A DNA stretch of 64,000 nt from Palsa-1447 sp964414785 (GTDB taxonomy: Bacteria > Verrucomicrobiota > Verrucomicrobiia > Opitutales > Opitutaceae): assembly GCA_964414785.1 (NCBI GenBank), contig CAYPXZ010000016.1, forward strand, positions 1 to 64,000. Reading direction: 5' to 3'. Below are positions 1 to 7,809 of the stretch, one piece after another. The number at the start of each line of letters is the position of its first letter. Positions within the stretch are counted from its first letter, which is position 1. A model generated the notes under the pieces. The model did no database searches. It saw only the letters and a program-made list of their open reading frames with translations, and was not told the origin of the DNA. Both the position numbers and the translations under genes were made by a program.

Positions 1-1
1 C

Positions 2-1009
2 ATCACGATCGACACGATCATCAACCAGGCGAAGATCAACAAGGTCGGCCTCGCCTCGGGCGACAAGAACTTCAGGCCGGTCTACTCGATCTACGTCGCC
101 ATCGGGCAGAAGAACTCGAACGTCGTCCGCACGCTCTCGGCCCTCGAGGCCGCCGGAGCCCTCGAGTTCACGGTGATCGTCGCGGCCCCCGCCGGGGACA
201 ACCCGGCGAACCAGTACCTCGCCCCGTACTCGGGCGCGGCCATCGGCGAATGGTTCATGGAAAACGGGATGGACGCCCTGATCGTCTACGACGACCTCTC
301 CAAGCACGCCGTCGCCTACCGCCAGATCTCGCTGATCCTGAAGCGCCCCTCCGGCCGCGAGGCGTACCCGGGCGACGTGTTCTACCTCCACAGCCGGCTC
401 CTCGAGCGCGCGGCGCGCCTCGACGGCAAGGGCTCGCTCACGGCGCTCCCCATCATCGAGACCCTGGCGGGCGACGTCTCGGCATACATCCCCACGAACG
501 TGATCTCGATCACGGACGGCCAGATCTTCCTCGAGACGGACCTCTTCAACCAGGGCATCCGACCGGCCGTCTCGGTCGGCCTCTCGGTCTCGCGCGTCGG
601 ATCCGCCGCGCAGATCAAGGCGACCAAGCAGGTCGGCGGTAAGCTCAAGGGCGAGCTCGCCCAGTTCCGCGAGCTCGCGGCGTTCGCCCAGTTCGGCTCC
701 GACCTGGACGCGAAGACCAAGGCCCAGCTCGACCGCGGCGGCCGCATCGTCGAGCTGTTCAAGCAGCCGGCGTTCGCGCCGCTGCCGATCGAGCTCCAGG
801 TCTCGGTCCTCTTCGCCATGCAGAAGGGCTTCTTCGAGCCCGTCGACATCAAGAAGGTGGTCGAAGCGGCCTCGTCCCTGAAGACGTTCTTCACGACCCG
901 CAAGGAGCCCCTCCTCACGGAGATCCGCACGAAGGCGGCCCTCGACAAGGACCTCGAGGCCAAGCTCCAGGCGGCGTGCGAGGAGTGGAAGAGCTCCTAC
1001 ACCGCCTAA
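2..1009 (+). CDS. atpA: ATP synthase F1 alpha subunit (5' truncated by the window edge)
   Basis: The reading frame is open from base 2 and gives 335 residues, the C-terminal two thirds of an alpha subunit (usual length about 510). It is the regulatory, nucleotide-binding but non-catalytic subunit of the F1 head of the proton-translocating ATPase at the inner membrane. Recognisable family segments are DTIINQ just after the (missing) P-loop, YVAIGQK, a GAAIGEWF stretch, HSRLLERAARL, and the VGLSVSRVGSAAQ block; the C-terminal helical domain follows. The gene heads an atpA-atpG-atpD-atpC order, and atpG starts 37 bases downstream. The start codon, the P-loop and any upstream atp genes lie outside the window. 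Identity is essentially certain from sequence and context. Confidence 0.97.
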   Translation: MTIDTIINQAKINKVGLASGDKNFRPVYSIYVAIGQKNSNVVRTLSALEAAGALEFTVIVAAPAGDNPANQYLAPYSGAAIGEWFMENGMDALIVYDDLSKHAVAYRQISLILKRPSGREAYPGDVFYLHSRLLERAARLDGKGSLTALPIIETLAGDVSAYIPTNVISITDGQIFLETDLFNQGIRPAVSVGLSVSRVGSAAQIKATKQVGGKLKGELAQFRELAAFAQFGSDLDAKTKAQLDRGGRIVELFKQPAFAPLPIELQVSVLFAMQKGFFEPVDIKKVVEAASSLKTFFTTRKEPLLTEIRTKAALDKDLEAKLQAACEEWKSSYTA

Positions 1010-1032
1010 GGGAGACAAACGCGAAGCACCCC

Positions 1033-1038
1033 AGGAGG
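1033..1038 (+). promoter_or_regulatory. Shine-Dalgarno sequence of atpG
   Basis: AGGAGG lies eight bases before the ATG of atpG. It is one of the few canonical ribosome binding sites in the window and fixes the atpG start. Most other genes here have weak or no Shine-Dalgarno sequence. Confidence 0.85.
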
Positions 1039-1046
1039 AAACCACG

Positions 1047-1922
1047 ATGGCAAGCACCCGCGACATCCGCCGACGCATCAAGTCGGTCAAGAACACCCGC
1101 CAGATCACCAAGGCGATGGAGCTTGTCGCGGCGTCCAAGATGAAGAAGGCGCAGCAGGTCGCCGTCAGCGGCCTGCCCTATGCGAACCTGCTGGCCGAGG
1201 TGCTTGCCGCGCTCTCGCACGGGATCGAGGAGTCCGCGCACCCCTTCCTCGTCCACCGCGACGTCAAGGTCCGCGGGATCCTTCTCATCACGACGGACAA
1301 GGGCCTGTGCGGCCCCCTCAACGCGAACCTCTTCAAGCTGGTCGCCGAGATCCACACGCCGGCGAAGTTCTACTCGATCGGCCGCAAGGGGACGCAGTTC
1401 CTCGCGCGCACGAAACGCGCGATGGTGGCGGACTTCCAGGTCCACGACCGCGTCCCGTTCAACGAGGTGAAGGTGGCCGCGCAGTTCATGGTGAAGCAGT
1501 ACCTCGAGGGCGAGATCGACACGATCGAGGTGATCTACCCGAGGTTCAAGAACACGCTCGTCCAGGAGTCGATCGTGCGCCCGGTGCTGCCCCTCAGGAG
1601 CCTGAAGGAGTTTCTCGACCAGTTCCGCAAGCCCAAGACGGGGGCCGCCACCGAGGACGACGACCGCGAGATCCTGTTCGAGCCCAGCGTGGGCGAGGTT
1701 TTGAACGCCCTCCTTCCCTTCTACGTCGACCACCAGATCCACCAGATCGCCCTTTCGGCGAAGGCGTCCGAGCACAGCGCGCGGATGGTCGCCATGAAGA
1801 CCGCGAAGGACAACGCGACGGAGCTGCTCGGCGACCTGACGCTCGAGTACAACAAGGCCCGCCAGGCCGCGATCACGCAGGAGATCCTCGAGATCGCCGC
1901 CGCCCAGTTCAGCGCCGCCTAA
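1047..1922 (+). CDS. atpG: ATP synthase F1 gamma subunit
   Basis: This 291-residue protein is the rotating central stalk subunit that couples proton flow through F0 to catalysis in F1. The N-terminus (ASTRDIRRRIKSVKNTRQIT, then KAMELVAASKM) is the conserved first coiled-coil helix. LLITTDKGLCGPLN is the typical core segment. The C-terminal helix contains ARMVAMKTAKDNA and the YNKARQAAITQEILEI signature. Length matches the family (280-300). It sits between atpA and atpD, in the standard alpha-gamma-beta-epsilon order, so co-transcription is expected. Confidence 0.97.
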   Translation: MASTRDIRRRIKSVKNTRQITKAMELVAASKMKKAQQVAVSGLPYANLLAEVLAALSHGIEESAHPFLVHRDVKVRGILLITTDKGLCGPLNANLFKLVAEIHTPAKFYSIGRKGTQFLARTKRAMVADFQVHDRVPFNEVKVAAQFMVKQYLEGEIDTIEVIYPRFKNTLVQESIVRPVLPLRSLKEFLDQFRKPKTGAATEDDDREILFEPSVGEVLNALLPFYVDHQIHQIALSAKASEHSARMVAMKTAKDNATELLGDLTLEYNKARQAAITQEILEIAAAQFSAA

Positions 1923-1968
1923 GGCCCACGACCCTTTCAAAAGCAAAACCCATCCCTTCTTCGACACA

Positions 1969-3384
1969 ATGAACACAGGAAAAATTGTCCAGGTGATCGG
2001 CCCCGTGGTCGACGTCCAGTTTGCCGAGCACACGATCCCGCCGATCTACCAGGCGCTCACGATCGAGTTCGAGGTGTCGGGGAAGAAGGAGCTCCTGACG
2101 CTCGAGATCCAGCAGCACCTCGGCGGGGGCGTCGCCCGCGCCATCGCGATGTCGTCGGTCGAGGGGCTCAAGCGCGGCATGACGGTCGTCGACACCGGCG
2201 CCCCCATTTCGGTGCCGGTCGGCGCCGGGGTCCTGGGGCGAATCTTTGACGTGACGGGAAACCCGGTCGACGGGCGCGGCGAGGTGAAGTACGAGAAGCG
2301 CTACCCGATCCACCGTCCCGCCCCGGCCCTGGTCGACCAGGACACGAAGGCGCAGATCCTGGAGACAGGCATCAAGGTCATCGACCTGATCTGCCCCTTC
2401 ATCAAGGGCGGCAAGGCCGGTGCCTTCGGCGGTGCGGGCGTCGGCAAGACGGTCGTCATCCTGGAACTCATCAACAACATCGCCAAGGCGCACGGCGGGT
2501 TCTCGGTCTTCGCCGGGGTCGGCGAGCGCTCGCGCGAGGGCAACGACCTCTACCACGAGATGTCCGAGGCCGGGGTCATCGACCAGAAGGACCTGTCCAA
2601 GTCCAAGGTCGCCCTCGTGTACGGCCAGATGAACGAGCCCCCGGGCGCGCGCATGAGGGTCGCGCTCTCGGCCCTCGCCATGACCGAGTACTTCCGCGAC
2701 GAGAAGAACCAGGACGTGCTGCTCTTCATCGACAACATCTTCCGGTTCTCGCAGGCCGGCTCCGAGGTTTCGGCGCTCCTCGGCCGCTCGCCGTCGGCCG
2801 TCGGCTACCAGCCGACGCTCGCCAACGAGATGGGCCTCCTCCAGGAGAGGATCACCTCGACCAACAAGGGGTCCATCACGTCGGTGCAGGCCGTGTACGT
2901 GCCGGCGGACGACCTGACCGACCCGGCACCCGCGAACACCTTCGCCCACCTCGACTCGACCATCGTGCTTGAGCGCTCGATCGCCGAGCTCGGCATCTAT
3001 CCCGCGGTCGACCCGCTCGCGTCCGTCTCGAAGGCGCTCGAGATATCGATCGTCGGCGAGGAGCACTACCAGGTGGCGCGCGAGCTCCAGCGGGTCCTCC
3101 AGCGCTACAAGGACCTCCAGGACATCATCGCGATCCTCGGCCTCGACGAGCTCTCGCCCGAGGACAAGCTGACGGTCTACCGCGCGCGCAAGATCCAGCG
3201 CTTCCTTTCCCAGCCGTTCTCGGTCGCCGAGGTGTTCACGGGCGCCCCGGGCAAGTACGTCCCCGTCAAGGAGACGGTCCGCGGCTTCAAGATGATCCTC
3301 GACGGGCAACTCGACGACGTGCCCGAGGGCGACTTCTACATGAAGGGCGGAATCGAAGAGGTCATCGCCGCGTCAAAGAAGTAG
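1969..3384 (+). CDS. atpD: ATP synthase F1 beta subunit
   Basis: This 471-residue catalytic subunit carries the ATP synthesis/hydrolysis sites of F1. The P-loop GGAGVGKT lies near residue 158, with the GERSREGNDL segment (catalytic glutamate region) near 190 and the Walker B-like DVLLFIDNIFRF near 250. SALLGRSPSAVGYQPTL follows, and the C-terminal domain starts around QDIIAILGLDELS. The length is normal for the family. The start ATG is 46 bases after the atpG stop, and atpC begins four bases after its stop. Confidence 0.98.
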   Translation: MNTGKIVQVIGPVVDVQFAEHTIPPIYQALTIEFEVSGKKELLTLEIQQHLGGGVARAIAMSSVEGLKRGMTVVDTGAPISVPVGAGVLGRIFDVTGNPVDGRGEVKYEKRYPIHRPAPALVDQDTKAQILETGIKVIDLICPFIKGGKAGAFGGAGVGKTVVILELINNIAKAHGGFSVFAGVGERSREGNDLYHEMSEAGVIDQKDLSKSKVALVYGQMNEPPGARMRVALSALAMTEYFRDEKNQDVLLFIDNIFRFSQAGSEVSALLGRSPSAVGYQPTLANEMGLLQERITSTNKGSITSVQAVYVPADDLTDPAPANTFAHLDSTIVLERSIAELGIYPAVDPLASVSKALEISIVGEEHYQVARELQRVLQRYKDLQDIIAILGLDELSPEDKLTVYRARKIQRFLSQPFSVAEVFTGAPGKYVPVKETVRGFKMILDGQLDDVPEGDFYMKGGIEEVIAASKK

Positions 3385-3388
3385 CCCG

Positions 3389-3799
3389 ATGTCGCTCATC
3401 CTCGAGATCGTCACCCCAGAGGCCCGGGTCTACTCCGAGACGGTCGACACGGTCGTCATCCCGACCGTGGAGGGGGAAGTGGGCATCCTGCCGGGACACA
3501 TCCCGCTGGTGACCCAGGTCGGCGCGGGGGAACTGCGCGCCACGAAGGGTGGGGTGACCCAGCTCCTCGTCGTCGGCGGGGGCTTCGCCCAGGTCAGCGG
3601 CTCAAAGGTTTCCATCCTCGCGGACAGCGCGATCCAGGAGGAGAAGATCGACGGGGGCGCGGTCGAGAGCGCGATGAAGCGCGCCCAGGAGGCACTCCGG
3701 GGCAGCGCCCACCTCGATACGGCGGAGGTCGAGCGCCTCGAGGGGCTTGTCCGTTACTCGGTCGCCCAGCTCGCGGTGATCGGCAAACGCCGCAAATAG
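3389..3799 (+). CDS. atpC: ATP synthase F1 epsilon subunit
   Basis: This 136-residue epsilon subunit is the small regulatory subunit at the foot of the central stalk. The N-terminal beta-sandwich is visible in SLILEIVTPEARVYSE, GEVGILPGHIPLVTQVGAGE and VGGGFAQVSGSKVSILAD. The C-terminal helical hairpin (ESAMKRAQEALRG onward) follows. Length is typical. It starts four bases after atpD and is the last gene of the atp operon; a GC-rich hairpin lies just downstream. Confidence 0.95.
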   Translation: MSLILEIVTPEARVYSETVDTVVIPTVEGEVGILPGHIPLVTQVGAGELRATKGGVTQLLVVGGGFAQVSGSKVSILADSAIQEEKIDGGAVESAMKRAQEALRGSAHLDTAEVERLEGLVRYSVAQLAVIGKRRK

Positions 3800-3809
3800 G
3801 GTGGGATCG

Positions 3810-3832
3810 GGCCCTGCGAAGGGTTCAGGGCC
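3810..3832 (+). terminator. Candidate hairpin terminator after atpC
   Basis: GGCCCTG (3810-3816) pairs perfectly with CAGGGCC (3826-3832) around a nine-base loop, 11 bases after the atpC stop. There is no T-run, so it is a weak or factor-assisted terminator at best. The DNA that follows (about 3838-3925) is strikingly AT-rich for this genome. Confidence 0.4.
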
Positions 3833-3973
3833 TTGGCCAATAAAAGGCGCTTTATGGTCATTTATTGCTGTTTAATGGGCAAAAACAGCCCTTTTAGGCC
3901 AAATATGATGCAATTTTGAGAATTGAGGGGTAGCCGTTCTGGGACCGAGGACGTCCCCATGAACAACAATTTC

Positions 3974-4002
3974 TTGAAACTGAGTCTCAGTTCCCATATT
4001 CT
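3974..4002 (+). promoter_or_regulatory. Feo operon promoter overlapping a 7-1-7 palindrome (iron-regulator-like operator)
   Basis: TTGAAA (3974-3979) and TATTCT (3997-4002) are separated by exactly 17 bases, a good sigma70-type promoter. The spacer contains the perfect palindrome AACTGAG-T-CTCAGTT (3978-3992), whose 7-1-7 layout resembles a Fur-type box. A repressor bound there would block the promoter, as expected for an iron-repressed feo operon. The predicted RNA start is about 4009, upstream of the ATG at 4034 and downstream of the possible earlier starts at 3923 and 3959; this argues that feoA begins at 4034. The regulator's identity is an inference. Confidence 0.6.
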
Positions 4003-4033
4003 ACTGCCTCAATCGGATTCCGCAGTCGCCGCG

Positions 4034-4276
4034 ATGCCCAACCTCTCCCCCTTTCCCCTCTGCCAGCTTCCCGTGCGGGCGACGGGACGCGTGTGCAAAC
4101 TGAAGGGGGACTCGGAATTCTGCCAGCGGGTCCGCGAGATGGGCTTCGGCGAATCCGCCTACGTGACCAAGGTCTCAGGCAACCGCACGATCCTCTGCCA
4201 GGTCAATGGCACCCGAATCGCGCTAAGCCACAGCGCGGCCAGCCAAATCCTCGTTGAGCGGACGGGCCCCCGCTAG
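4034..4276 (+). CDS. feoA: FeoA domain protein (first copy)
   Basis: This 80-residue protein has an SH3-like FeoA domain. It supports ferrous iron import by FeoB, probably by contacting FeoB on the cytoplasmic side. The family pattern is visible in ATGRVCKLKGDSEFCQRVREMGFGE, followed by GNRTILCQVNGTRIALSHSAA. The frame stays open upstream to a TTG at 3923 and an ATG at 3959. I chose ATG 4034 because a promoter-operator occupies 3974-4002 and because it yields the normal FeoA length. It lies 15 bases before a second feoA. Three cysteines are unusual for FeoA, but no metal motif is evident. Confidence 0.82.
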   Translation: MPNLSPFPLCQLPVRATGRVCKLKGDSEFCQRVREMGFGESAYVTKVSGNRTILCQVNGTRIALSHSAASQILVERTGPR

Positions 4277-4291
4277 GGGCGGGGCGATCCC

Positions 4292-4534
4292 ATGGCGGCG
4301 TTGGTAAAGCTGTCCGATCTGCCGACCGGCGCGTCCGCAGTCGTCCGGGAATTCCCGAAGACGGGCCCCGCCTCCATCAGGCTGCGCGAGATGGGGCTCC
4401 TCGTGGGCACCCCGGTGACGCTCGTGAGGTGCGCGCCGTTCGGCGACCCGATCGAGATTAAGGTGAGGGGATACCACCTGACCCTGCGCAAGAGCGAGGC
4501 GGTCCACGTGGTTGTGGAGACTAAGGAGCCATGA
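4292..4534 (+). CDS. feoA: FeoA domain protein (second copy)
   Basis: This 80-residue FeoA protein is closer to the textbook family than the first copy: LSDLPTGASAVVREF, then IRLREMGLLVGTPVTLVRCAPFGDPIEIKV, and the closing LTLRKSEAVHVVVE. It overlaps the feoB start by four bases (ATGA), so translation of the two is probably coupled. Tandem feoA-feoA-feoB is a known variant of the feo operon. Whether the two copies have different partners cannot be told from sequence. Confidence 0.93.
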   Translation: MAALVKLSDLPTGASAVVREFPKTGPASIRLREMGLLVGTPVTLVRCAPFGDPIEIKVRGYHLTLRKSEAVHVVVETKEP

Positions 4535-6621
4535 CCGGGCAGGCCAGAGCCCCCATCTACGCGCTGGTTGGCAATCCCAATTGCGGCAAGAGCACGCTTT
4601 TCAATGCCCTGACGGGGCTCAAGCAGAAGGTGGGCAACTACCCCGGGGTCACCGTCGAGAAGAAGATCGGGACCTCCTACTCGCAGCACGGCCAGCCGAT
4701 CACGCTGATCGACCTCCCCGGGGCCTACTCGCTCGCGGCCCGCTCGCCCGACGAGGCGGTGACCCGCGACGTCCTCCTCGGCCGGCGCGCCGACACGCCC
4801 CAGCCCGACCGCATCCTGTGCATCGTCGACGCGACCAACCTTGAGCGGAACCTGTACCTGGTGCACCAGGTGCTCGACCTCGGCAGGCCCGTGATCGTCG
4901 TCCTCAACATGATGGACCTCGCGTCCCAGTCCGGGCTCGTGATCCGCGCGGCGCGCCTGGAGCAGATCCTCGGGATCCCGGTGATCCCGTGCGAGGCCGT
5001 CAACGGCAAGGGGATCATCGAGCTCAAGCTCGCCATGAGCCGGGTGGACCCGCCGCTTTCCCGGCACGCCTGGAACATCCCGGCGGCCATCTCCTCCGCA
5101 GTCGCCGAGCTTCAGGCGTCGCTTGTCGTTAACGGCGGGAAGGCCCCCCTCATCGCCCGGGCCGAGGCGCTCCTTCTCCTCACCGACCAGGACTCCGTCC
5201 GGGTCGCGGGATCGACCCCGCTTGACAGGCGCACGGAGGAGATCCTCAGGTCCTGGCAGAAGCGCTGGGAGGCCGAGGGGATGGACTGGGCGGGAACCCT
5301 CGTGAATTCCCGCTACGAGGTGATCGGCCAGATGGCGTCCGAGGTGGTCCAGGCGGCGCATTCGTCGGCCCCGACGCCGAGCGACCGGATTGACGCCGTC
5401 GTCACCCACCCGGTCTGGGGCTGGCTGGTCCTGGGCGCCGTGATGACGCTGCTCTTCTTCAGCATATTCTCCCTGGCGCAGGCCCCGATGGACTGGATCG
5501 GAGGACGGACGACGGCCCTGGCGAACTGGACCAAGGAGATGATGCCCGCGGGCGACCTGCGCAACCTGATCACCGACGGGGTCATCGGCGGTGTGGGCAC
5601 GATCATCACGTTCCTCCCCCAGATCCTCATCCTCTTCTTCTTCATCGGCCTGCTTGAGAGCACGGGCTACATGGCGCGGGCGGCCTTCATCATGGACCGG
5701 CTCATGAGCAGGGTGGGGCTCAACGGCAAGTCCTTCATCCCCCTGCTCAGCTCCTACGCCTGCGCGATCCCCGGCATCATGGCGACGCGCACGATCGAGG
5801 ACCCGAAGGACCGGCTCGTCACGATCCTGGTCGCGCCGCTCATGAGCTGCTCGGCCCGGCTTCCCGTGTACCTGCTGATGATCGCGGCCCTCCTTCCGAA
5901 TGCTAGCGGGTCGATCGCCACAAAGGTGGGCATCATGGTGCTCATGTACGCGCTCGGGACGCTGGGGGCCTTCGGGTTCGCCTGGCTCTTCAAGCGCACC
6001 CTCCTCAAGGGCGTGCCGCCGCTCATGATCATGGAGCTTCCGCCCTACCGGCTCCCGCGGGTCCGCGACGTCGCCCTCCACATGATCGAGCGGGCGGGAC
6101 TCTTCCTGAAGCGCGCCGGCACCGTGATCCTGGGGATCAGCATCGTGCTCTGGTTCCTTGCCGCCTATCCCAAGGCCCCCGAGGGGGCGACGGACACCCA
6201 GCAGCTCGCGCAGAGCTTCGCGGGCCGGGCGGGCCACGCGATCGAGCCCCTGATCAAGCCGCTTGGCTTCGACTGGCAGATCGGCATCGGTCTCATCAGC
6301 TCGTTCGCGGCGCGGGAGGTCTTCGTCAGCACGATGGGGGTCGTCTTCAACGCCGAGTCGGATGCCGAGAACACGAAACCGCTCCAGCACGCCCTGGGCG
6401 CCGCGAAGTGGCCGGACGGGCGGATGCTCTTCACCCCCCTTGTCTGCATCACGCTCATGGTCTTCTACGTGTTCGCGATGCAGTGCATGAGCACGATCGC
6501 CGTCGTGCGCCGGGAGACCAACTCGTGGCGCTGGCCCCTCTTCCAGACGGCCTACATGACGGGCGCCGCCTGGATCATATCGTTTGTTGTGTACCAGGGG
6601 GGCACCGCGTTAGGTTTCTAG
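4531..6621 (+). CDS. feoB: Ferrous iron transport protein B
   Basis: This 696-residue inner-membrane Fe(II) transporter has an N-terminal GTPase. The G1 loop GNPNCGKST is at residues 14-22, G3 DLPG at 61-64 and G4 NMMD near 130. A helical GDI-like linker follows, then the polytopic membrane domain from about residue 290 with two Gate regions: the first with GLLESTGYMARAAFIMDRLM and SYACAIPGIMATRTI, the second around residues 590-660. A conserved Cys is present in the SYACAIPG segment. Length is slightly below the E. coli protein (773) but normal for many FeoBs. It overlaps feoA and is followed eight bases later by the Cys-rich FeoB-associated peptide. Confidence 0.97.
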   Translation: MTGQARAPIYALVGNPNCGKSTLFNALTGLKQKVGNYPGVTVEKKIGTSYSQHGQPITLIDLPGAYSLAARSPDEAVTRDVLLGRRADTPQPDRILCIVDATNLERNLYLVHQVLDLGRPVIVVLNMMDLASQSGLVIRAARLEQILGIPVIPCEAVNGKGIIELKLAMSRVDPPLSRHAWNIPAAISSAVAELQASLVVNGGKAPLIARAEALLLLTDQDSVRVAGSTPLDRRTEEILRSWQKRWEAEGMDWAGTLVNSRYEVIGQMASEVVQAAHSSAPTPSDRIDAVVTHPVWGWLVLGAVMTLLFFSIFSLAQAPMDWIGGRTTALANWTKEMMPAGDLRNLITDGVIGGVGTIITFLPQILILFFFIGLLESTGYMARAAFIMDRLMSRVGLNGKSFIPLLSSYACAIPGIMATRTIEDPKDRLVTILVAPLMSCSARLPVYLLMIAALLPNASGSIATKVGIMVLMYALGTLGAFGFAWLFKRTLLKGVPPLMIMELPPYRLPRVRDVALHMIERAGLFLKRAGTVILGISIVLWFLAAYPKAPEGATDTQQLAQSFAGRAGHAIEPLIKPLGFDWQIGIGLISSFAAREVFVSTMGVVFNAESDAENTKPLQHALGAAKWPDGRMLFTPLVCITLMVFYVFAMQCMSTIAVVRRETNSWRWPLFQTAYMTGAAWIISFVVYQGGTALGF

Positions 6622-6628
6622 CAGAAAG

Positions 6629-6811
6629 ATGACACCGGAGTTCCAGACCCTCGCAGCCCTCCTCGTCGTGGCGACCGCCGCGGTGTGGCTCGTCGTTCGC
6701 GCGTTCGCGAAGCGGCGCAAGCCCGGGTGCGGCGGCGGATGCGGGTGCCCCGCCGACGAATTCAAGGCGAAGGTGCGCGGCCGCGACGGCGCCGCGGGAA
6801 TGGGGAGCTGA
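6629..6811 (+). CDS. FeoB-associated Cys-rich membrane peptide
   Basis: This 60-residue peptide has one N-terminal transmembrane helix (LAALLVVATAAVWLVVRAF) and a cytoplasmic tail with GCGGGCGCP, four cysteines within a Gly-rich stretch. This is the layout of the FeoB_associated family found at the end of many feo operons. Its role (iron handling or FeoB assembly) is not established. The start is eight bases after the feoB stop. Confidence 0.85.
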   Translation: MTPEFQTLAALLVVATAAVWLVVRAFAKRRKPGCGGGCGCPADEFKAKVRGRDGAAGMGS

Positions 6812-6834
6812 CCGACGGCCCACGATCCAGACCG

Positions 6835-7704
6835 ATGTCCGTGCTCGTCCTTCACGATCCGCGGTGCGCCGAGTACAATGTGCTGGGTCATCCCGAGAGG
6901 CCGGAGCGGGTGACAAGGACCGCCGCCTACCTGCAGGAGAACTACCCCGGGTGGGCGTGGAGGTCCGACCTGGGCGAGGTCCCGGATTCCACCCTCCTGC
7001 TTGCGCACACGCCGGCGCACCTGGCGCGCCTTGAGCTGCCGAGCGACTTCGACGCGGACACCAAATACGTTCCCGGAATCGGGCTCCACGCCCGGCGCTC
7101 CGTCGCCGCCGCCCTCCTGGCGACGAAGCATGCGCACGACACGGGGCGCCCGGCGTTCTCGCTCATGCGCCCGCCGGGGCACCACGCGTCCGCGAGCCAG
7201 GCGATGGGTTTCTGCTACCTGAACCAGGTCGCGATCGCCGCGCTCGCCGCCCGGCGCGACTACGACATCCACCGCATCGCGGTCTGGGACTTCGACGCGC
7301 ACCACGGGAACGGCACCGAGTCGATCCTCGTCGGCCGCGAGGGCTTCCTCGTGTGCTCGGTGCACCAGTCGCCGGGATATCCGGGGACGGGCCTGACCGA
7401 CCTGGGGAACATCCGCAACTGGTGCGTGGCCCCGGACGGGTCCAGGGATGCCCACATGGACGCGCTGCGCGCGTCCTTGGACGCGATCGTCGGGTTCAGG
7501 CCCGAGCTGGTGCTGGTCTCGGCGGGCTTTGACGCCTATGTCGGCGACCCGATAACCGACATGACCCTCGAGGTGGAGGATTTCGCGTCCCTCGGACGCT
7601 GGCTCCAGCACACCGGGTTCCCCGCGGCGGCGGTCCTCGAGGGCGGGTACAGCGCGGACCTGCCGGAGCTGGTGGGCGAGTTCCTCCATGCCTGGTCGGA
7701 CTGA
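6835..7704 (+). CDS. Histone deacetylase-like (acetoin utilisation/acetylpolyamine) zinc hydrolase
   Basis: This 289-residue protein is an arginase/deacetylase-fold amidohydrolase. Family motifs are visible: HPERPERV near the N-terminus, RPPGHHAS (catalytic His pair), DFDAHHGNGT (metal ligands), SAGFDAY and LEGGY. Members deacetylate acetyl-lysine or acetylpolyamines; the substrate cannot be deduced here. The ATG at 6835 was chosen because family homology begins at once (SVLVLHDPRCAEYN). It starts 23 bases after the FeoB-associated peptide on the same strand, so it may be read from the feo promoter, although no functional link is known. Confidence 0.9.
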   Translation: MSVLVLHDPRCAEYNVLGHPERPERVTRTAAYLQENYPGWAWRSDLGEVPDSTLLLAHTPAHLARLELPSDFDADTKYVPGIGLHARRSVAAALLATKHAHDTGRPAFSLMRPPGHHASASQAMGFCYLNQVAIAALAARRDYDIHRIAVWDFDAHHGNGTESILVGREGFLVCSVHQSPGYPGTGLTDLGNIRNWCVAPDGSRDAHMDALRASLDAIVGFRPELVLVSAGFDAYVGDPITDMTLEVEDFASLGRWLQHTGFPAAAVLEGGYSADLPELVGEFLHAWSD

Positions 7705-7809
7705 GGGACGCCGTGCGCGGAGCAAGAACAGATTTGTGAAATGCCCGGCAACATGTATCCCGCAGGTGACGATCTCGCCCGCCTCCGGGCGCCGGGTCGA
7801 GCAATCCCC

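Noticed and set aside
3923..4033. Longer form of the first FeoA starting at TTG 3923 or ATG 3959
   Set aside because: A promoter and palindrome occupy 3974-4002 and the added residues do not resemble FeoA.
4273..6390. 705-codon open frame on the minus strand opposite feoB
   Set aside because: It is an antisense shadow of a high-GC gene: its composition is dominated by Arg, Asp, Glu, Gly, His and Pro, no family is visible, and feoB explains the region.
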